Positions 24,919 to 35,865 of a stretch of DNA of 64,000 nt are shown piece by piece. This DNA comes from Casuarina equisetifolia. Taxonomy: Eukaryota > Streptophyta > Magnoliopsida > Fagales > Casuarinaceae. Made by a program: the position numbers and the translations under genes. Within the stretch, counting starts at the first letter, position 1, and each line of letters opens with the position of its first letter. The stretch is from assembly GCA_028551475.1 (NCBI GenBank), contig CM052356.1:22595884-22659883 (forward strand), read 5' to 3'. The notes beneath the pieces are model-generated. The model was given only the letters and a program-made list of their open reading frames with translations, made no database searches and had not been told where the DNA came from.

Positions 24919-26918
24919 CAGAAGAAATAAACCCTTCACTGTCAACACTAAGTTTAAATGAAGAAGTGTAATTAGGAAAGGAGGTTAGACAAACCTGTCT
25001 CAGAAAGCCGTCTGGCTTCAGATTCTGCATGTTGTATGAATCCCTCTGTGTCACCTTGAACGTATCGGTTAAGAAAACTTTTTAGTGATCTTGCTAGCTT
25101 TTCTTCTCTTTCTTTCTGGACGACCTATACATGATACAGTCACACAACAAGAAGTTTCTGATATAGGTTAGGGATATGCATTGCAGAAACGACTCTGTAA
25201 TTACAGAGTTTGGTAGAAGAAACAAAGAACAGTACTACAAAGAGGGACGGTAATTTGAGGAAAGAAATTTCCAGGTTAAAAGTACATCCGGCGATGACTC
25301 TGAGAGCTTAAAAAAGACAAAGAATGCACAGATCATACTGGGAGGGACTCACATTTCACTCTCCCATACTAGTTCATGGGCAGTTTGGCTGGTGGTTGCA
25401 GCCAACCAATAATTTCAGTTCCCATTTAAGTTTGTCCTTTTTTTCACAATTCAAATCACCAGAAGAACAATACAAAAATGTGGAACAATTTTAAATGTGG
25501 CTGCGCACTGAAACAAACATAAATAAACCTGAGTATTGGAATCAAGCATCTCCAACTTTGTTTCTTTTTGAGGGGGTGTGGGGTAGTTTTGATTTACTAA
25601 GATGGAGGAACATGCTAAAGAGCTTTAGAATTTCGGTAAATAACGATTTTGGTTTAACAGAACATGCCTTCAATCTTTCATGCAATTTCTCAGGATTGTC
25701 GCTCTCCCCTGCTAATTCAGAAGAAGCCATCGATGCCACGGCTAGATGTCCTATGTAGTCCTCAAATAACTCACTTCCAAATAGCAGAGCAAAGACAGCC
25801 ATGGGGTCAAGCATGGTTTCTCTGGAATAGAGAAGAAGAAAATTACTGGGAATATAGATGAAAACCTTCGAAGAAGGACTTCTTGCATAAAAGTATTATT
25901 AACAATAATACGAAAAGGCAATAAAGCATGAATAGACCAGCTGAAAATGTCCCCATTAACAAAAGCAAAAGTACCTGGATATGCAATTTTTTCCATTTCG
26001 ATCATATGTATCTCTTTGTACTGGGTCACTTAAAACTTGATAAGCTTCGCCTAGCGCCTGGAAACATTAAAACAAGAAAAATCCATAGACAAATTAAGTA
26101 CTATGTCAAAAGAACATATAACATTGGGTTAAACTTTAAGGCCTATCTTAACTAGACATAAATGATGCCCATAAATCCACTGTCCATGGGTTAAACTATG
26201 TTGGGCAGGTTAGGTTTATGCCCTGCCTGCCTTTTGAATAAAAAATTAATAAATAAATAAATCCACTATCAATCTGTTAAGAAAGGAATTGGAAGGTTGA
26301 GTTTTACTGTCGGGAAAAAGTAGGTAAAGAAGAAGCTACGGACTTGCCTGAAATCTTTGAGCAGCCTGAGGGTCGTTCGGGTTTTTATCTGGATGAACTT
26401 GCCTGGCCTGCACCAAAATTCACTGTGTGATCTTAGAGGGAAAAGAAAGAGAGACAGTACCAAATGACAGAAAAGAAAACTCATTTAATAACCTATGGAG
26501 ATCTAGCTCCCAATAGAGAGACAAAAGAAAAGCAAGAACACCAACGAATAAAACAGCCAGAAAGTATGATCTAGATTTAGAAGCCATATTAAAGAGTATA
26601 TAACATCGTATCGTCTCCTTTATATGATTCATGGCAAGAAGCAACGAAAACATGGCTCGGAAAACATTAGAAACATCATTTTATGTATCCTTAAAAGTCA
26701 CGATCAAGTTGTTTACATCAGAACCAGCGTAAGCATAAGTGCAATAACTGATCAAATTCACCCATACTGGCTAAGACAACCTCAGCACTCTCCTAACATC
26801 AAAAGAACCAAACGCTAGACCCGATCCAGACCTTAAGATAATAAGCCTTTCGCACTTCTTCCTCCGAAGCAGAGGGTCTAACGCCAAGCACATCATAGTA
26901 CTCAGTCTCCTTCACCAT
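22739..26918 (-). CDS. ATJ10: J-domain co-chaperone, ATJ10 (dnaJ 10) type
   Basis: Ten exons: 26832-26918, 26348-26407, 25975-26057, 25668-25821, 24995-25124, 24061-24219, 23769-23947, 23409-23489, 22913-23049 (or 22909-23049) and 22739-22819. The J domain is at about residues 1-70, with [13 protein letters not shown] at the start and HPD at 34-36. The DnaJ-X region follows ([19 protein letters not shown], then ALYLGV-like and [13 protein letters not shown] stretches). The last exon encodes the conserved [14 protein letters not shown] tail. J proteins stimulate Hsp70 ATPase; the client is unknown. Introns 2 and 4 use GC donors (CAG|GCAAGT and AAG|GCATGT). Oddity: exon 9 up to the expected GC donor at 22913 is 137 bases, one short of a whole frame, and the conserved Asp/Ser-rich tail lies in another frame. 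Using the GT four bases downstream gives 141 bases and keeps the frame (384 aa) but with an unrelated 36-residue segment. Confidence 0.9.
22909..23049 (-). other. ATJ10: Exon 9 of the J-domain gene with a frame switch
   Basis: The frame entering from exon 8 starts [13 protein letters not shown] and continues as a Met-rich, non-family sequence. A second frame of the same exon reads [15 protein letters not shown] and then SYRTPLLTQ, which is the family's acidic tail. The switch lies between about 22999 and 23034, a stretch that contains a six-A run on the coding strand. A missing base there, real or a sequencing error, would explain it. A second explanation is use of a weak AAAG acceptor 17 bases into the exon. 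Confidence 0.75.
24885..24916. repeat. (TA)n microsatellite in J-domain gene intron 5
   Basis: An uninterrupted TA run of about 30 bases, placed 80 bases from the exon 5 donor. Confidence 0.95.
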
Positions 26919-27079
26919 TCTTGATCCCGTCCCAATCGCAAAACTGGCGCTTCTCCGATGGTTCCTCATGGCGCTTGATGATGCAATGAGAAAGATAAGA
27001 AAAGAGATAACCTGAGAAAAGTGAGAGACAAAGTGAAACGAAGGAAGATGGCCAGAGCTGCTGAGCCCCACGAACCTCG

Positions 27080-27600
27080 CTTGCCTTTCCAGTTCTCAGC
27101 ACTAATAAACTAATACTCGAAACTACTTTTCGCGGGAGCAAGCAGCTTATTTTAACTGCCACCAAGGTGGCACTTATGATAATACCACACGTTCCAGTTC
27201 TTTGCATTGCCTTTCCAGGTCCGGTGAGCTGTCGGTGGGCCGGGTTTGGGCTCGCCTTCCGGCCTATCTTGTCGGCGGCGCTACTCCTTTCCGGTTCTGC
27301 CTTGTGGGCTCTTTGAGTGTGAGGTTTTTGATGGATCTGATTTGGTACCCAATTGCTTTTCAATTTTCTTATCTCTTTCGCTAATAGAAAAAATTTTAAG
27401 CTTAATTTGCAGCTTTTATGGCGCAACTCAACGGACTGCAAAGCTTAAATGCTGGGTAACATTTTTGTTATCAGTTCTTGGTTCACTTCTTGTTAGCGAA
27501 TTCATTATCAATCTTTAGTTCATTTTTAAAAATAACCACTTGCAAAGTTAAATGTAACCTCTAGCAAATAAAAGCTAAAGTAGTTGAGGGTGAAATAAAA
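27080..27600. other. Upstream region of the J-domain gene
   Basis: About 0.5 kb between the J-domain gene and the pararetroviral remnant. It should contain the J-domain gene promoter on the - strand, but I see no clear TATA box. The overlapping frames at 26902-27441 (-) have no family signature. Confidence 0.4.
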
Positions 27601-27610
27601 ATATTGGATT

Positions 27611-27786
27611 CATAATGAGACTTGTCATAAGTCATTTATGTCCATGCATTTATGAGTCATGTAAAGGTGTTCATGTTGTAATAAATGTATTGTGGAGAGA
27701 TATCCAAAAAATAAATGGGTGTCCATATTATGTATCATAAATGATGTAGTATGCCTTCTTGTATATAAAAGAGAGGCATCTCTCCA
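27611..27786 (+). repeat. Pararetroviral promoter-like segment, copy A
   Basis: It runs from 'cttgtcataagtcatttatg' to a TATA at 27762-27769 followed by 'gagaggcatc'. It is clearly related, with scattered substitutions, to copies B and C, and may be the viral promoter. A pyrimidine-rich leader-like stretch follows. Confidence 0.65.
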
Positions 27787-28112
27787 TTTGGGAGATATGG
27801 CCAATTCACACAATTCTCGCTACCATTTATTCTCATTACTCTCTTACACCTATTGCCTACCCATTATTACTACTTCTGCTACTCCATTGTAAAAACCACT
27901 CTATTATCATGCTACTACTTTCTATTCCATTATACAATATTACTCTGAGACTATAAGTGCAATGAAAATAGAAGGCATCAGAAGAGACAAAGAGAGGGAG
28001 ATTTGGCCTTGACTTCCAATTTGTGGCCTTTTATCGCTTTCATTCCTTCCATTTGTTGTTTTTGTGTTGGAATTAAGTAATGGTTGGCTTTGCTTGAGGA
28101 AAGCTAAGCTCC

Positions 28113-28295
28113 TTGGAATATGATGATCTACCCTGGACCTTTGTGGTTACAATGCTAAAGAAGGTGGTTTTCTTGGGCTCTAATGCATGTGCTCTAAATT
28201 TGTTAAAGACTACAACTAACATCACTTTACCATTGAAGAGAGATGAAGTTTGGATCCAAGAAAGAATGACGATGCAACCTAAGGATGAAGACTAA
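28113..28295 (+). pseudogene. Open fragment ending in the duplicated viral 3' coding end
   Basis: A 60-residue open frame. Only its last dozen residues (ERMTMQPKDED) have a counterpart, on the - strand near 28815-28850. This suggests the inverted segments include the very end of a viral gene followed by its promoter. The rest of the frame is not recognised. Confidence 0.4.
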
Positions 28296-28586
28296 CATAG
28301 CATAGCATAGTGTGGTGGATAAAGAAGAAAAGAGGCACAAGTTATAAATAATGACACTTGTCATAAGTTATTTATGTCCATGCATTTATAAGCCATGCAA
28401 AGGGTGTCCATGGTGTAATAAATGTATTGTATAGAGATATTCAATAAGTGTATAGGTGTCCATATTATGTATCATACTTATATTAATGTATCATAAATGA
28501 ACTATGCCTTCTTGTATACAGGTGTCCATATTATATGTCATACTTGTATTAATGTACCATAATGTTGTACTATGCCTTTCTTTTAT
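28262..28586 (+). repeat. Inverted repeat left arm (promoter-like segment, copy B)
   Basis: It starts with 'gatgcaacctaaggatgaag', continues through 'gtgtggtggataaag' and 'cttgtcataagttatttatg', and ends at 'gtactatgccttt'. It contains an internal partial duplication of the 'gtgtccatattat' part (near 28455 and 28521). It pairs, imperfectly, with the reverse complement of 28588-28850. Confidence 0.75.
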
Positions 28587-28587
28587 A

Positions 28588-28850
28588 TATACAAGAAGGC
28601 ATAGTACATCGTTTATGGTACATTAATAAAAGTATGACATATAATAGGACACATACTTTTTGGATATCTTTACACAATACCTTTGTTACAACATGGACAC
28701 CTTTGCATGACTCATAAATGCATAAACATAAATGACTTAAGACAAGTGTCATTGTTTATGACACATGCCTCTTTTATTCTTTATCCACCACACTCTAATG
28801 CACTATGTTAGTCTTCATTCATAGGTTGCATCACCATCCTTTGTTCTTCT
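28588..28850 (-). repeat. Inverted repeat right arm (promoter-like segment, copy C)
   Basis: On the - strand it reads the same order of blocks as copy B: 'gatgcaacctatgaatgaag', 'gtgtggtggataaag', 'cttgtcttaagtcatttatg', 'ccttcttgtatatataaaag'. The repeat centre falls on an 'atatata' TATA-like core near 28585-28592. Transcripts from the two arms would run in opposite directions and overlap. Confidence 0.75.
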
Positions 28851-28915
28851 TAGAACAAGTGCTCTAGCTCTTGGTCATATGCCTCAAACTCTTCCTTTGT
28901 TGGTTCATCAAAATA

Positions 28916-29104
28916 CTAGTTGTTGGAGATTAATCTCATGGCTATAGTATCTTTTGCAAGATTGAGCATATCTTTTAACAAATCAAGATTTGTTCTTGTT
29001 GCCATATTCTTAAGAAGTGTTTTTGCTTTTAAAACTTGTTTGAAAGTGCAAGTATAATTTGTTTTTAATGTACTAACAAACAATCTCCTCCCATTTGAAA
29101 CCAT
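28916..29104 (-). pseudogene. Viral-like open fragment
   Basis: A 62-residue frame, rich in Lys, Asn and Leu, lying in line between the larger frame at 29755-30156 and the promoter-like arm. It is probably a remnant of the 3' part of the viral coding region. No motif is recognised. Confidence 0.35.
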
Positions 29105-29408
29105 AAAAGGTTTTTCCTATTTTTTTTTGTATCTAAACAGCTTTATTGAACAAAATTAATAAGTTGTCTGCCTAGGAGGCATTATTATCAATCCCTTAAG
29201 CCACATCAAGAGAGTTGTTAAGATTGGGATATTTGAATTCATCTTCATGAGTACTTTTAAGCTCCCATATTTGATATGGCTAATAAAATTTTTCTTGAAT
29301 TCTCCACCCTAATGAATTGGTTATCCAAAAGGTGAAGTATTTTCTCCATCAGATACTTTTGACTACAAAGTAAACCATAGCCTTTATTATAGCAAGAAAA
29401 TATTTTAA

Positions 29409-29618
29409 TTAATCTACTACAATTTCTTGAAAAATTACTTGATTAGTAATTCTCCATTCAATATTTGACAAAGACCATTCTTCATGGTTTATCATAACCC
29501 AGAATTTGGGGATTCCATCTTCAAGGTTTATATTATAATGTCGTTCTTTTAGTATTTTGACAAATTTTACTAATTCAACTTTTGTTGAATTTCTTGGAAT
29601 GTTCTCCATGGTAAGCAA
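29409..29618 (-). pseudogene. Viral-like open fragment
   Basis: A 69-residue frame on the same strand as the RNase H-type remnant. No domain is recognised. It is included because of its place in the remnant, and the call is inference from context. Confidence 0.35.
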
Positions 29619-29754
29619 CCTTTTGCTTTTTCAAAAAGGGTTACCTTTTTGATTTTTTCTATTTCTGGATCATAATTTGTGTAATCAAAATTAGTTATGA
29701 TAGTGATAAACTCGTTTAGTTTCGTCACATCAAGAGTCTTCTTCTGCATGATTG

Positions 29755-30345
29755 TTAAACCAAGCGAATATAGGCCTTCTTGTTTTGTTGATATCTTTCT
29801 GAGTTGTCATCAATTCTTTTGGCAGGTGCAAGCATGTGTTGCCTGAACCATGCTTTGTTATCGGTAATTTGGGATTTCCAAACTTTGTTAAGCTCTTCAT
29901 ATATTTCTTTAGGTATTCCAGGATTATAAAAATCTTTGATATCTAAAAAATCTTGTTTAGAAATTTCAGAAACTGCATGTTTGGCTCTTCCTCTGGCAAC
30001 TGTTGTTTGCATATACCCAGTGAAAGCTTGTTTAACTTCTTCCATTGTCTGATAGGGTTGAAAAAGAAATCCTGCATAGCCATTGATTTGGCTATGCAGT
30101 TCTTCTTTCGGGTTCCAACTTAAATAATCTACAATAAGTTTGTTAGTATCTCTCAAATATTCAATTTTAAATGAATAATTAGCAATAAAATTTTACCATT
30201 TAAGTCTTCTACCTTCTATAATATTTCTTTTGTTAGTTAGAAAATCTTTTAACACCTTTGTTATTAGTGCGGATAATAAAGTCTTCAGTGGCAATATAAA
30301 TATGAAAACTTTTAATAGCTAATTTGATTGCCAAAAGCTCCTTTT
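29755..30345 (-). pseudogene. Pararetroviral RNase H end plus downstream open frame
   Basis: From about 30345 down, the - strand shows an RNase H-type start (EKELLAIKLAI). In-frame stops follow, near 30247 and 30195. The end of the domain (NYSFKIEYL, then a D-Y-L-S-like stretch) leads into a 133-residue open frame at 29755-30156 that I cannot assign. In Caulimoviridae the reverse transcriptase/RNase H is followed by transactivator-type sequence, which fits the position but is not demonstrated. It is not expressed as an intact protein. Confidence 0.5.
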
Positions 30346-30767
30346 CAAAAATTATATAATTCTGTGAAGGATTGTTGCTGAGGAGGGAAGTCCTCCAAAA
30401 TAGCTTAATTCTGGCATTAGCTCATTGTTAACGGCTTGTGTGAATGACTGATTGTGTAGGTAATAAGATGATATATGTCGCATTTTAATTGGCACACAAC
30501 GTACAAATAGTATTGGATGATGAAAATAAAGTCTCTTATTAGAGATAAAATTATTTATGAAATGCATTATAAGCTTTGGCAATCTCTCTCTTCAATAAAG
30601 TTTTTGAAGAAAAATTAGCTGACATTGACATAATTATTTAGAGATAATATTCGACAAGTTGCTTTAGGGTCTAGATAGGATGATACCCATCAAACTTATA
30701 CAAAAATAAGAGAGATCAGAGAGCAGATGATGGAGCCCCATTGTCGTTGCTGCTGCACGCCGTGTAA

Positions 30768-33700
30768 CTAGAGAGGGTAATAAGCAAGCCATCTATCAAG
30801 CATGGCTGCGGCCTCTTTCCGCTTGTACTCTGCAGCTATGTGACCCCCACCCTGTACCAAAAACCAAAGTAATTAACAAACTCAAATATAATAAATGTCA
30901 TCAAAAAGGAACTCATTACGAATTTTTCTTGCCTTTAAGGTTGCAAATGTCAGAACATAATCATACTCTGTATACTCCTCGGTGTACCTATATGAACAGA
31001 TATCGTATAAGAAACTGAATAGGGCCGCAATTATATCAAAGTTGAGAGTGAAAGCAGTAAAATGCATCTCATTTTAAAAGTGGATACCCACCCTGCAACT
31101 TGAGCGTCGACGTACCACGCGCGCCAAGCATCCATGAGAGTCATATTAAACGATCTTATCCATCCTCGGGTGGAAAGAAGTGGAATGGACATGTCATGAT
31201 CACCACTGCAGGAATTAAAGAGAGATTTGTGTAGGAGTCAAAACTTTGTAGCTTAAAAGACTTTGCTCCATGAGTTAGGCAGCAAAGAACTTAATTACTT
31301 CTTCCAACCTCATAACTCTGTTTCTTGTAAGATTATCAAATCCACAAGAATGGGATATGCTACATACCTTTTTTTAATTTTTTAATTAATTAATATATCT
31401 TATTAATACTCTGATTCTTATTTCAATAAGGGAGACTTAACATATAAAATATCTAAAGAATCTATGATAACAAATAATAAATTTAACCTTGGTCACATTG
31501 ATACCATATAAAGTATTTAATGAATTGGAAAATTCATTATTTAAAGAATAATTAATAGTTAAACAACCCGTAATTTTAACTGTTTAACAGATGCATAAGT
31601 GGGAGTAAAATTTTACCTATATATCAAGACTCTTAACTCAGCCTGGGTGAAATTTTGGTGATAAGCAATGACACTCGAGAACTCCTGCGAATAAGATAAG
31701 CTGCTGTTGCACATCTTCCACTTCTCCTTTGTTCCCTGATTAACGTTATAGTGATACTTTTTAGTGAAGGCTTTTGGAAAGGGATGTCATCAGTCAAAAG
31801 TTTCACTTACATTTCGTATATGAAGAGCTTCTTGGACAGTCTCATCATTTGCCCAGATGCCACAGAGCACGTGCTCATAGTTCTGAAAAATACAAAATCA
31901 AAGTGCTGCTTCAACAGAAACATGCTTTTGGAGACAATCATTCGAGAGATAGAGAGACAGAGAAAGAGAAATTACCCGGCACCAAAATGCAGAAGGTTTA
32001 GGCTGTGAAAGGAGAAGATCTTGGGACTTCTCTCTCAGAGATCGTCGATCCCGTTCCAGTGAACTCCGTTCCCCGGATGTCATTGAGCATGAGGGTTCCA
32101 AAACGTGTTGGAGGTTGATCTCAAGGATCAACTGCATTATCAAAGGGTCTCCCACATTGTAAGGTAATAATGAAGGGACTAAATCTTGTTCCTGAACAAG
32201 AAAAATCGAAAAAAGAGACAACGCAAAGCAGCTATGGCAGTTTGCTAACCTCCTCGATGGTTCCAAGAGCTGACTCACATTGTTCATTGCTTGGATCCAC
32301 GTTCACATAGTCTCCATTGCAGCCTTGTTTGGCGGCCTGGGATGTCAGAAGAGTATGAGATAAAAGAAAAGGAATGATTAATGATACAAAGGAAGAAACA
32401 CCAAGATTGCAGAAGAGATAATGGAACAACAATCGATTCGATCCCTCTCACGGCTAACGAAATTCTCATAAATCCTACTTGCTAGGAAAGTAGAAGCTAA
32501 AATTCCGAAGCCAAAACGTCATTTGCTATCTAAAACTTAGGCAGAAGAAGAAGACAGTAAAACGATCTTCATGACTCACCTCATAGAGTTCTTCTGGAAT
32601 AAGATTGAGATGGTAACCATAAGGAATTCTTGAGTTATCATCAAGATAAGTATCAGTCTTCGGGTTCCCAAGCACATATCCCTGATCCAGTTCAAGGAAC
32701 ATCATGTAAGAGCAGCTGTGAACCTTAATGCTTTGAGAGAACACATATTTGAACTCTTAAGCTACTACCCATAGAAATACATGTTCTAGTATTAGATAAC
32801 ATACTTTCAGATTCAAGCGTGTATTGCCTTCAAGCATATTCCCTGGAACACATCCACCCACCGACCAAGCTTAAGTAGATTGCACTAACAATATATAAAG
32901 GAAGTGGTTGAATGTGAAACAATTACTTATACTCAAAAATTAGATTCTGGATCTCACGCACAAATTACCATCTAATATTTCTTGAACGATCAAGGGAACA
33001 GTTATGCCTGAATACGAGTCGCCACCTATGTAAAGTTGATTTGTCTTGAACTGCGAGTGCTCTACCAACCACTGCATTGAAATATGTTGTTGGAGTCAAA
33101 TAAAAAATCAGCTTTATTTTGGATCAAGTACGTGATCTTTATAACCCATTACTTCTTACAGATATGCGACGGGAGCAGAGTCAGTATCCCTGCAGCAGGT
33201 ATTATATTTAAACAGATGAAGTTTGGTGCTGGTTTGACCCACCTTCCTGAGAAACTCATAGGTGAGTGCTGCTGATTGTCTGTCTCCGGAGTAGTAGCCT
33301 TCTGAAGTATTCGAGTAAGAGAATCCCGTGCCAACTGGTGCGTCCACGTATATTATGTTGAGTCCCTGCAAAAATGGTTGCAATACTTGGAAGAGTTTAG
33401 GAGCAAGACATCTCTAATTTGCTTCTCTTTCCATCTGACGCAAGTCTAACACTGTGTGGCCAAAAATAGCATAAAATAGTGGAGCTGTACATAGTTTCAT
33501 ACCTTTGTCCAGGTGTATGGGTTCAAATGAAGAGACGGTAAGCTCCCATTATAGTCAGAATAAGTGAAAGCCAAAGGACCTGCAAGAAAATCCGTGTTTT
33601 TACATAAGATGATCGAGGTTCTCAAGTGTAAAGCAAAGGCCTAACACGTGAACAAAATTCCAGGTCTGACTTTAATTATGTACCAAAATAAAGACAAATT

Positions 33701-34390
33701 TTGGCCTTAAGTTCTGTAAAGTTCAGCAAGTGCACAAGACTTTAGGGACGCGTAGACAGCGATCGAAAAGATCGAAAATGTCAGTTGCATTCGACTAAAC
33801 GCCGAGACGAGTCCCACTCTCTCTTCTACCGGAAGAGAACATCCCTCAGTATCAGAGGACAGAAGGGAAAATACCACTCTCATAAAAGAAGGCCAGGAGG
33901 GTAGAACAGCCGGGGCCTCCGGTGAGCCAAAGCATAACAGCGTCCAGCGCAGGGCTCCTCTGAGACTCAACAAAATAGTAGAAGAGCTGCACATCTTCGC
34001 TGTCACCTACACCAATATACCTGCAAGCAAGAACTCATCATCAATAACGTTGGTTCCAACACATTGCAGCTAAACATGTTTTCTATTTTCTTTTTTTTTT
34101 TTTTTTTTCCTTCGTCGGGTCTGGAGGAGTTTTCTTGCCAAGAAACAGAGCGTGAAGCGGCATTATTTACAGCACCAGGAGAAAAACAAGGGGAAAACGG
34201 AGAAAGAAAATGAGAGAGATAGAGAAACAAAAACAAAAAGGCCTGACCCAGTCTCAAGCGTGAACGGGAGGTTTCCAGCATAGCCTGGTAGAGTCTTGAC
34301 GACAATGCCTGACAAGGCCACGCCCGTACAAAGCAGTAGAACAATGACATACAAACATTGCCTCGGGGGGACACCGCAAGAGTTCCACAT
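30768..34390 (-). CDS. SCPL: Serine carboxypeptidase-like protein, clade IA (acyltransferase type)
   Basis: Fourteen exons join in frame to 472 residues: 34248-34390, 33875-34020, 33503-33579, 33243-33365, 32969-33071, 32805-32842, 32580-32681, 32250-32336, 31976-32131, 31811-31882, 31617-31735, 31092-31205, 30933-30987 and 30768-30851. A signal peptide covers residues 1-28. Then come [15 protein letters not shown] (about 79-86), the nucleophile motif GDSYSG (Ser182), SGDHD with the catalytic Asp (389-393) and GGGH with the catalytic His449. GDSYS rather than GESYA is the hallmark of clade IA. Many members of that clade are vacuolar acyltransferases using glucose esters in phenolic or terpenoid metabolism rather than peptidases. 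The substrate cannot be read from sequence. Intron 13 has a GC donor (AAAG|GCAAGA). The gene ends about 150 bases from the pararetroviral remnant. Confidence 0.93.
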
Positions 34391-34477
34391 CGCTTCCGCT
34401 GAATCAAAAGTGGAAAGAGACTTGTGTTATGAGCCGAGACACATTAGAGATACATTCTGCCCTGCTCTCGCAGGCAC

Positions 34478-34484
34478 ATTTATA
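34478..34484 (-). promoter_or_regulatory. Candidate TATA box of the SCPL gene
   Basis: 'TATAAAT' on the - strand, about 90 bases before the ATG at 34390. This implies a leader of about 55-60 bases. Confidence 0.5.
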
Positions 34485-34499
34485 GTACATTTCAAAGCT

Positions 34500-35860
34500 G
34501 ACATGATTCTCTGGATAGAGCCAACAGCGGGACTCAAAGGAAGTTACCATTGGCAGCCAAGGCGAAGGACATTTCAAGTAGCTCTACTTGTAATTCAGAT
34601 CTTCCCTGCCGTTGACCGGTCCTCTGCACCTGAAAAAAGGAAGTTTTGGGCCCCAGAAGTCCACCGGACTAACGGGGTCCAAAGGCAGGATGCCACTGCC
34701 TTGATGTCGGTGTGCCGAGAACAAAGAAGCGACGGTTCGTGAAGACCGAAAGCATAACATGTGGAGAGACGATAAGGCTGCTGGACGAGTGAGCTTCAAC
34801 AGAACATAAAATAATGTATCCAAAAGACCCAAGTAATTCGAATCTAGTTATGGTCTTCCATCAATTGGGTTCACAAAGCACCTTGTACGGTCAGTACGAG
34901 ATGGGTCTGTTTGAACCAGGAATACTGCAGGCACAATCACATAATCCAAGAATCGAACACATACATTGAAGTTGAAAAAGGTTATGATTTATGCATAGTG
35001 GAAGAAAGTTTGTTAGAACACGTGCTATATATGTGTTTATTCGTACTATCTAGTCCATGCATTTACCTAGGAGGGAAAAACACCTACTGGATCGTCCCAG
35101 GCATGGAAACCAGTTGCACCTACTATTTAGGATGTCCCTTGAATTACCGGTAGAAGGACATTTAGCTGGAACAATGGGAGCCGTCTCTCACATGGGATAA
35201 CAAATGAACACAACACGTCGATGCTAAGATGAGCATTAAAGATCAACCCGCCAATTGCAGGAGGCTCTCAGGATTGGGGATGGTAGAAAACGCCTTTATG
35301 AAGCCATCCTCTACGCTATATCAACCGTTGTAATCATTGTTCTTTTCGAAAAAGGTCAAAGCGCACACACTAGTGTCTCCACTACTTTGCGTCTCGACTT
35401 AGCACGCTCCTCGTCCTTGCAGGTTGGAATCTGGTTTGGCAACCTTAACACCATGACTCAAAAGTTGGAAAACATCTACCGTTGCTGGGATGTGCTGAGG
35501 CAGCGGACAAGGTTGGCGGCCCATAAACTAATTGCTAATCTTCAATCGGACGTTACAGGTGAGTGTCATGTCGACACACACGAACCCTTAGAAATGAAAA
35601 GAACAAAAGTGAAGTGTTGTTCAGGACCAACATCATGAAAACTCAGTTGTTGGCCTGTCACACAAATGAACTAACATTCTTTTGAACAGATACAAGACGC
35701 AAGAACGAAAGAAATAGCTTTTACTTGACTTGCATGGCCTCGTTTTAACGGTCCTAAGTCCTGCAATATTCCAAAAAGAAGAGAGAAGAATTACGAAAGC
35801 ATTTAATAGAAATTAGGACAGGGAAGACCGCTGACTTGATACCTGAAAAATCTTCTTGTA
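34500..35860. other. Spacer between the SCPL and PP2C genes
   Basis: It holds the SCPL upstream region and, near 35.7-35.86 kb, the PP2C 3' UTR. The open frame at 35255-35638 (+) has no recognisable domain and overlaps no gene. It is left uncalled. Confidence 0.45.
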
Positions 35861-35865
35861 TCTGC

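Larger units (their letters stand above)
27600..30620. mobile_element. Decayed, rearranged endogenous pararetrovirus (Caulimoviridae-like)
   Basis: An AT-rich block between two host genes. On the - strand, from about 30.35 to 30.1 kb, a broken RNase H-type sequence is followed by viral-looking open frames. From 28.86 kb leftward come three related promoter-like segments with a 'tatataaa'-type TATA, in both orientations. No integrase-like sequence or LTR pair is seen, which favours a pararetrovirus over an LTR retrotransposon. At least two in-frame stops lie in the RNase H part, and the other frames are short and disconnected, so it is a dead copy. The genus is not assigned. The right boundary, near the SCPL 3' end, is uncertain by a few hundred bases. 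Confidence 0.6.

Noticed and set aside
26902-27441. 179-residue - strand frame as a gene
   Set aside because: It overlaps the J-domain start region in another frame and has no family signature. The J-domain frame is clearly the coding one.
35255-35638. 127-residue open frame on the + strand as a gene
   Set aside because: No domain, motif or family resemblance, unusual composition, and no plausible promoter or splice context. Treated as chance.
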